From: Fistularia commersonii
Lineage: Eukaryota; Chordata; Actinopteri; Syngnathiformes; Fistulariidae
DNA length: 64,000 nt
Direction: 5' to 3'
Assembly: GCA_037954325.1 (NCBI GenBank)
Contig: JBBMNZ010000015.1
Coordinates: 9,343,001 to 9,407,000 of the forward strand
Below, piece after piece: positions 57,681 through 64,000 of the stretch (position 1 is its first letter; every line of letters starts with the position of its first letter). The notes beneath the pieces were generated by a model. That model was given only the letters and a program-made list of their open reading frames with translations, did no database searches and was not told where the DNA came from. Position numbers and translations under genes: made by a program.

Positions 57681-58752
57681 ATAATCATTGTAAAGTAGAA
57701 AGATGACAATGTCCCACTGAATTACCATCATATTAACATACAGGGTATGTTTTTCCCTGTAAAGAATTTAGACATTACATACAGCGGAGGATGTTGGGTA
57801 TCTGAAACTGTCAAACGTTTACACAAAATGTGCCACTTCATATTCAGGATACAGACCACCACATCCTGCGTTTGTGAGCATGTACCAAGTCACGTTGTCA
57901 GTCCATTCAAAGAACAAGGTGAAGGGATGGGGCGAATGAATTATACTCCAACAACAACAATAATAAGTCATTCTAATTATGTGATGTGTTGTGAGGAGGC
58001 TAGAGAGCAAATTCATTCCCAACGGACCCTGCCATTTAATTCAAGTATGCACACTCCTCTGTATTGTATTTCTGATCATCTGGGTCATTTTTTAATATTT
58101 AGAAGAGGTTACATGGGCCTATGATGGACTGGCGAATAATTGCTGGACTCCAGTCCCCCAAACCTCATCATGCAACCCTAAGTGCATAATGCAGTACAGA
58201 TAATTAATTCATTAATCAATTAATTAAATAATAGCAGTAGTAGTCGTACTAATAGTAATAATAATGATGATAATTTTAGTGACTGGAGTCAAGTTGCTGA
58301 GAGGCTGATCCGTCTTGTAAACTGAATAACTCAACCAAAAGATTCGCCGAGATCGAAGATTACTGTTTCGCAAATTTATCGCAAAGCAAAGCTAATCTAA
58401 TCCCAAACTAAACAACAAGCGATCAGAATGTACAAACTGTGATCAATTAAAGTACAGTAACCTCTCTTCCCTGCCAGACAGCAAATGAAACAGGTGAATA
58501 TAATCAAGTGGAGCAGAGTGCGTCATCCCTACCAATCAATACAAAGAGTAACTAAGACAAAACAAGAATGTAAGCAAGAATTCAATAATCAATATCAGCT
58601 CATTATCATCATTATCCCTAAGTCAGTTTATGTCTCTTACAACAATAATAAATAGGCTCACTTGACAGTGTGTGTGTGTATTTTTTATACATGTATCCAT
58701 ACATAAGCTCACACACATACGCCAGCATGTTCAATAACGCCAATTTCAATGC

Positions 58753-58754
58753 GT

Positions 58755-58796
<42 letters not shown>

Positions 58797-58805
58797 GAGA
58801 GAGAG
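58753..58805. repeat. (TG)n then (GA)n microsatellite
   Basis: About 13 TG units followed by about 13 GA units. Confidence 0.9.
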
Positions 58806-58944
58806 TCAATGTCTGTCGACCGCTGTGAAAGATGCAGCACTTTAGGTCTTCTCTCTCCCCAACCGTCCCTTTTTGTCTTCTTTTTTACTCGGAACTTTCC
58901 CACATTAAACACTTGGACCATAAAAGGACACAAACATCCGTGAC

Positions 58945-59660
58945 CCACGACTGAATCAGCAGTTTAGCCCGAGGAGGAGCTCGTCCATCCGGCAGGCAGG
59001 AGGCTGCCGTCCGCAGACACCGAGCCGAACCGACCCGAGCCGGACCTCCACCTGCTGCCGGTCCAAGCGGGAAACCCGAGCCCAGCACTCCGCCTCTGTT
59101 GCCCGGCGGGAGCCCCGCCGCCTCCCGCCGGACTTTTAATGGAGTTTACCGGAAAATAATTAAGTTTTTTTTTGTGTGTGTGTTTATTTCGTTTCGTTAA
59201 TTTGTTATTTTTTTACGACGCACCGGGACACCGCGTCGTTATTTCAATTAAACCTCCGGGCGTTGCGGTCGCTAACTTTCCCCGGGATGAGTGTGTGGAC
59301 TAACGGCTCCTCCGCGGACCTGTTCCCGGGGACACAGCCGCCGCTACCGGACTCCAACTGCTCCAACCGCAGCGACGGCTCGCCGCCCCGCGGACACCCC
59401 GGCGCCGCACCGCTGGACCTGAGCCGGGCGGTGCCGCTGGGCATGGTGCTGGCCTCCTTCATCATGTTCGCCATCGTGGGTAACATCCTGGTCATCCTGT
59501 CGGTGGTTTGTAATCGACACCTGCGCATCCCGACAAACTACTTCATCATCAACCTGGCCATCGCCGACCTGCTGCTGGGAACCACCGTGCTGCCCGTGTC
59601 CGCCACGCTGGAGGTCAGTGGACACCGCCCCCCCCCCTCTTCCCGCCCGCCCGGTGCGCC
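58945..59660 (+). promoter_or_regulatory. CpG-rich 5' region of the alpha-1 adrenergic receptor gene
   Basis: CpG density rises sharply from about 58950 through exon 1 and drops after 59660. This is the usual appearance of a CpG-island promoter with 5' UTR. No TATA box is evident and the transcription start cannot be placed. Confidence 0.6.
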
Positions 59661-61788
59661 AAGGTGGAGGAATGGAGAGCACGTTAGATTAATTGGAGAA
59701 ATGAAAAAAAAAGTTATTATTATTGTTATTATTATTATTATTATTGTTGTAATTATATTATTGGCTGCATTATTAAGATAATTCGATAAGGTCTTACTTT
59801 ATTGATACAGAGTGGGGACATTCAAAACACCGGTATTAGCATACTTGTTAGCATGCTAGCACAATTATAATTAGCATTGTTTTATTATCATTAGCGACAA
59901 GCGTTATTGTTATTATTTTGGTAATTCCCCGAGAAAATCCGAGGCATTTTTAACTTAAAAGCGTCAAGTAAGTACCTCTAAATGTTAACAAAAATTAAGT
60001 GTGAAAACAGTCAAAAACAACTAGAAAGTGAAAATGTCTGCTTGATAAAGTAGGGTGAGTTTCTGTAACCAAAATTTTAAGTTGATTAAATATTGACAGA
60101 ACAGTAATAAGATGTCTAAATATGACAAGAAAGGCTGACTCTTAAGAGGTAAAACTTGTATCTGGAAAAAAAAAACAAAATAAGAAACTGATATCAAACC
60201 AGATAGAGATCAAATTCAATAAAACAAAATCTAATTATGAATATCATGAAATCATCCAAATATCAGTTCCTCTGATCAAAAAATTACACGGAAATCAGTG
60301 CGAAAATACTTAAATGTAAAAAATATATAAATATAAATCACAACAAAAAATTGGCTAAAGAAGAGTCTATATTAAGAAAAAAAATGCACATCAAAATATT
60401 TTAAAATGAACCAGATTTTTAGATGAATACCAATAAATTTCCCCCAGAATTTTAAGGAGGTTTCCAGAAAATCTACATGAAATTTGCATAAACCATTTCT
60501 AGAATAAAATTGAAGCTATTGAAATAAGTCATGAAAAATAATTCAACTGTTTCAAAACAAATTAAACTTCAAAAACATCATAGAAAAAATAAGAATAAGA
60601 ACAACGCATTAATTTAAATATCAAAGGAGAGTATTGCCTATTATCATATTTGGCTCAGTGTTGCTGAGCCACATATGATAATTGCTTGTTGCTTGTTCAT
60701 TGGTGGTGGCAGCTCGGACGCTGCATTGCAGTTTTGTTTTCTTATGTTTTCCCCAAATCAATCAAAAAACACTTGATCCCGGAAGTGACAAATGGCTGCA
60801 TCTCAAACCCAAAAGTGCCCCTAAATTATCTACGGGGCGACGCGTAAATGTTTGCAACATAAACGGAAAAAGTTACATTATTGCATTGCATTAATTAAAA
60901 AAAAAAAACTCTAAATTAAAAACAAGTGGGGAAATCACCTGTGGGTGAATTTATGACTGACTTATTAATTATTATTATACTGTTATTACTCCCACCAAGC
61001 ACTCTGAACCTTGAAGGCATAATTTTCATCCAAGAATAAAAAAGAGGGCAGGGGGGACAGAGCCTGATAACTGCAATCACTGACTTCATAATTTAATTTT
61101 TTTTTTTTACTTAACTGCTGTTTGAGAGAGTAGTTCAATCAGCAAAGCTACCGCAGTGCCTCATCCCACAGGAGCATCGGTTAATGGTTCATTGTCATAC
61201 CGAATGGGGGTTGGGGATAGAGAAGGGAGGATCGAGTCTTCAAATTACCTGACACCCACTCTGCCTGCTGAGCCAAGCCTCCCCTCAGCATTTAAGTCAT
61301 TTATTAGGAAGAAAAGAAAAAGGCGTAAATACATTTTCTGCAGATGATCAATAACACCGGAGGCGAACAAAGTGCTTTCTTTCTGTCCAGGGTAATAGCA
61401 CAACTGTACTCTTGGTATTAATAGAGAAGAAGCTACAAAGAACTGGAGGTGTGTCTGACTTCATCGACTTTTGAGCCGCATTGAAGTTTCAGAGATTATC
61501 TTACCCACGATTCCCCGGAAGCTGTGTTCAGAGGGAATGAAACAAGTTGGTTTTCGGATGCCATTTCCCTCCTTCCCCACCGAGCAACATAAATTGCTCA
61601 GACACTCCCACGGTGTTGAGAGGCGCAATATCGACGGGAGTGTTCTTCCCTGTTCTGCTGCCGAAGAGCTGTACACTCACTCGTGACGGTAGCTTGCCTC
61701 GACTTTGGACGATGCTGAAAACATACACATGCACTTAGCCCCCAACCCCCCCGAACAAAACAAAAAAACAAAACAAAAAAAAACAAAA

Positions 61789-61848
<60 letters not shown>

Positions 61849-62628
61849 TTCTGAGATGGCTATTTGGTTGAGTGGTCACTTCTGACTTCTGACTACTGGT
61901 ACAATACTTTGGATCTTCGCTGACTGAATTGCACTTTTTGTGAGTCGCTTTGGATAAAAGCGTCTGCCAAATGAGCGTAATGAAAAAAATATGTAATGGA
62001 CGATTATAAAAACCAATGGGTTGTTAATGCTACTACCTCACAAGGTCCCTGATTCTACACCGGCAAGGGGAGTTGGGGCTTTCTTTGTGGAGTCTCCATG
62101 TTCACCCCTGTGTCTGCATGGGTTTCCTCCGGGTTCCTCGAACAGTCCAAAATCAGGAATATAGGCTTCAGCATCCCTGAGTGCAGGATAAGTGGTTTAG
62201 GTAATAAATGAATGAATGGAAAAGAAACCAAAGGGTGAATGTGGGGTGGTGTACTTTAGGAGGGGTGAGGGGCCAGACCCCATCTCTATATTTGGGTTTG
62301 CAGAAAAACAGCAATTGCGGATCCACTCACTGAATGTATCTCCCCTTCAGCCTCTCTTTTTCCTGATTCGCTGCAGGTTCTGGGTTACTGGGTCTTTGGT
62401 CGGATCTTCTGCGACATTTGGGCGGCGGTGGACGTCCTTTGCTGCACGGCGTCCATCATGTCACTCTGCGTCATTTCCATTGATCGCTACATTGGTGTGC
62501 GCTACCCGCTGCAGTACCCGATGATCGTCACTGAGAGGCGGGCCCTGCTCGCCATGCTGGGTGTGTGGATCCTCGCCATCGTGATCTCCATCGGACCCCT
62601 GCTCGGCTGGAAGCAGCCGCCCTCACAG
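59287..62628 (+). CDS. adra1b: Alpha-1 adrenergic receptor (adra1b-like), N-terminal half, continues past window
   Basis: Two coding exons are seen: 59287-59613 (109 codons, N-terminus to TM2) and 62377-62628 (84 codons, TM3-TM4). The join is phase 0 with GTCAGT and CTGCAG splice sites, and exon 2 ends at CAG|GTGCAT, again phase 0. The protein is a Gq-coupled GPCR for adrenaline and noradrenaline at the plasma membrane. Landmarks: N-glycosylation sites at N6, N24 and N27; CNRHLRIPTNYFIINLAIAD with D94 (2.50); FCDIWAAVDVLCCTASI with C121 (3.25) and the amine-binding D128 (3.32); DRY at 145-147; SIGPLLGWKQP at the end of TM4. The TM1-TM2 region is closest to ADRA1B. TM5-7 and the tail lie beyond 64000. 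The ATG at 59287 is chosen over one 111 bp upstream because the family N-terminus starts with a short glycosylated segment. Known alpha-1 genes have a single coding intron after TM6, so the introns here are unusual. Confidence 0.88.
61797..61846. repeat. (TA)n microsatellite after an A-rich tail
   Basis: About 24 TA units after a run of A and CAAAA, in intron 1 of the receptor gene. Confidence 0.95.
61850..61985 (+). mobile_element. SINE fragment with conserved tail
   Basis: GTGAGTCGCTTTGGATAAAA then GCGTCTGCCAAATGAGCG is a widely conserved fish repeat tail. Only the 3' part is recognised. Confidence 0.55.
62030..62210 (+). mobile_element. SINE-like fish repeat fragment
   Basis: GTGGAGTCTCCATGTTCACC, CTGCATGGGTTTCCTCCGGG and GTGCAGGATAAGTGGTTTAG belong to the same family as 12893-13270, here in sense orientation, just upstream of receptor exon 2. 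Confidence 0.6.
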
Positions 62629-62844
62629 GTGCATCCACATCTGACATCCCTCAGAAACTTCCATCCAAACAGGAAAAAGTGCTCATGTAGTTTTACAGTT
62701 TCAGAGATATTTCGTCAAAATATGACACAGACATATATATATTTTTACTGGGTATGTGGGAAAATGATTTCTGTTTAATATTCAAACAGAGCCTGGTATC
62801 CAGATTATTGTACATGTGTAGAATTTAAATTAAGAATACCCCAA

Positions 62845-63775
62845 TGCGTTGGGACAATTGCGCGGCGGTTAGTGCTTCGGCCTCACGGCGAAAAGGTGGA
62901 TGGCTTGATTCCCGCCCTCAGTCCAAAAACATGCAGAGGTTCTTGTTAATATTCAGAAATTCCCCATAGGTCATTGGAACTGAAGAAGCCTCTCAAATGA
63001 GGGGTGAAACGTCTTTAAGTGAAAAAAATCAAGTCCAGAAGAATTCACCATGACCTGCATGACTGAGAACCTCCACAGACATGCACAGATTCATTGGAGA
63101 CCATGACTCATTCATCTGTGAATGATGGAGCGAATGGATATATGTGTCCGTGACCTGTGAATGGCTGAATGTTTGTGTGTAAATAAGAGTGAACGGTTGT
63201 ATGTCTCCGTATAACGCGAATGAGCGAGTGAATGGTTAGCTCTCTCAACATGTGAATGGTATATCGCCTTATGACACGTGAAAGGTTGAATGTTTATATC
63301 ACGTGTCCGTGACAGAGTCTCCTTATGACACATGAATGACAGTGAAGGGATGAATATCTATACGACATCTGAATGACAGTCTCCATATGATGCGTAAGTG
63401 ACTGAGTGAGCGGTTGTATTTCTTTTTGTGACGAGTGAATGAGTGATTGTATGTCTATATCATGAATGAGTGAGTGAGTTAGCGGTTGTACTTCTATATA
63501 TGATGGGTGAGTGAATGAATGAGTGAGTGGTTGTATGTCTCTATATAATGAGTATGTGAGTGAGTGAGCGCTTTCACATCTATTTATGATGAGTGAGTGA
63601 GCGAGCAAGTGTAAAGTTGTAAAGTGTGTGTGTGAGTGGTTGTGTGCCACTATAAGTGGCCCTGTAATCGACTGGTGACGGGTCCAGAATGAACCCTGCA
63701 TCTCTCCGAATGAAAGCTCGGAGTGCAGATGAGGTGTGGAAGATAATGAATGAATGAATGAATGAATGAATGAAT
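62845..63775 (+). mobile_element. SINE-like fish repeat with an expanded internal minisatellite
   Basis: The head GCGCGGCGGTTAGTGCTTCG is at about 62861, the far part TGGCCCTGTAATCGACTGGT at about 63656, and a (TGAA)n tail is at 63746-63775. Between them, GTGAATGGTTGTATGTCTCT-like units are repeated many times (63110-63640). A different repeat segment lies at about 62965-63050. Confidence 0.6.
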
Positions 63776-64000
63776 AACCCAAATGCCAAACGAATAAACG
63801 AGATGCCCCAAACTGGGAAAAAAAAACCCATCACATCTCATTATGCGCCGACGGAGGGGCTCGAGTTGTGCGTTATGTTTCTGTTTGCCTGAGGGTTCAA
63901 CTGGAAAAGGACCCGCTCCAGTTCATGGTAGTGATACAGTTCTTACACTGCAACGTCAGCGGGCAATAAATCTCCCGTTGGACATTTCAGAAGCGTGACT

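Noticed and set aside
59176..59286. Upstream in-frame ATG of the adrenergic receptor
   Set aside because: It would add 37 residues encoded by T-rich 5' UTR-like DNA; the ATG at 59287 fits the family N-terminus better.
62978..63020. Hammerhead ribozyme
   Set aside because: GAAAC and ATGAG are present, but the invariant CTGATGA core and a three-stem arrangement are not; kept only as a structured repeat motif.
1..64000. CRISPR array, phage, bacterial operon or integron
   Set aside because: All genes are split vertebrate genes; the direct repeats are microsatellites, minisatellites or transposons with no spacer structure.

Overview
This window is vertebrate nuclear DNA, almost certainly from a ray-finned (teleost) fish. 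The evidence is split genes with GT-AG introns, dense CA/TG microsatellites, and teleost-type repeats: L2/Rex-like, RTE and L1 LINEs, hAT, Tigger and Harbinger-like DNA elements, and tRNA-derived SINEs. No bacterial features, operons, CRISPR arrays or rRNA genes are visible.

I can support five protein-coding genes. On the minus strand, in the left half: (1) nhp2, 4 exons at 7726-9794, complete at 153 aa, the H/ACA snoRNP core protein; (2) a PLAC8/cornifelin-family gene, 3 exons at 10443-11303, 124 aa; (3) a TIM/HAVCR-family receptor, 6 exons at 15025-22494, 234 aa; (4) a second, diverged TIM/HAVCR-family receptor, about 8 exons at 27174-30535, with an uncertain 3' end. On the plus strand, at the right edge: (5) an alpha-1 adrenergic receptor gene, most like adra1b, with exons at 59287-59613 and 62377-62628, running out of the window after TM4. 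TIM/HAVCR genes and ADRA1B both lie on human 5q33, and NHP2 on 5q35, so the order fits a conserved chromosome 5q-like block.

Layout: 1-7.2 kb is repeats (nested LINEs, a hAT relic, microsatellites, a diverged AT-rich tandem array). 7.2-11.4 kb holds nhp2 and the PLAC8-like gene. 11.4-15 kb is LINE and SINE debris. 15-22.5 kb is TIM gene 1. 22.6-27 kb is a nested hAT/MITE plus microsatellites. 27.1-30.5 kb is TIM gene 2, with an L1 fragment in intron 1. 30.6-58.9 kb is a long gene-poor stretch of simple repeats and nested transposons, in which I see no convincing gene. 58.9-64 kb is the CpG-rich 5' end of the adrenergic receptor and its repeat-filled introns.

The genes do not form a pathway. 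The two TIM genes are a local duplicate pair that has diverged in exon structure and in the phosphatidylserine-binding loop. Nothing here looks like a new defence or mobile system. The most unusual items are the extra introns in the adrenergic receptor gene, the split V domain and W-to-L change in TIM gene 2, datable nested transposon insertions with clear target-site duplications, and two perfect hairpins outside any gene. All exon boundaries were read by eye from splice motifs, reading phase and family similarity.
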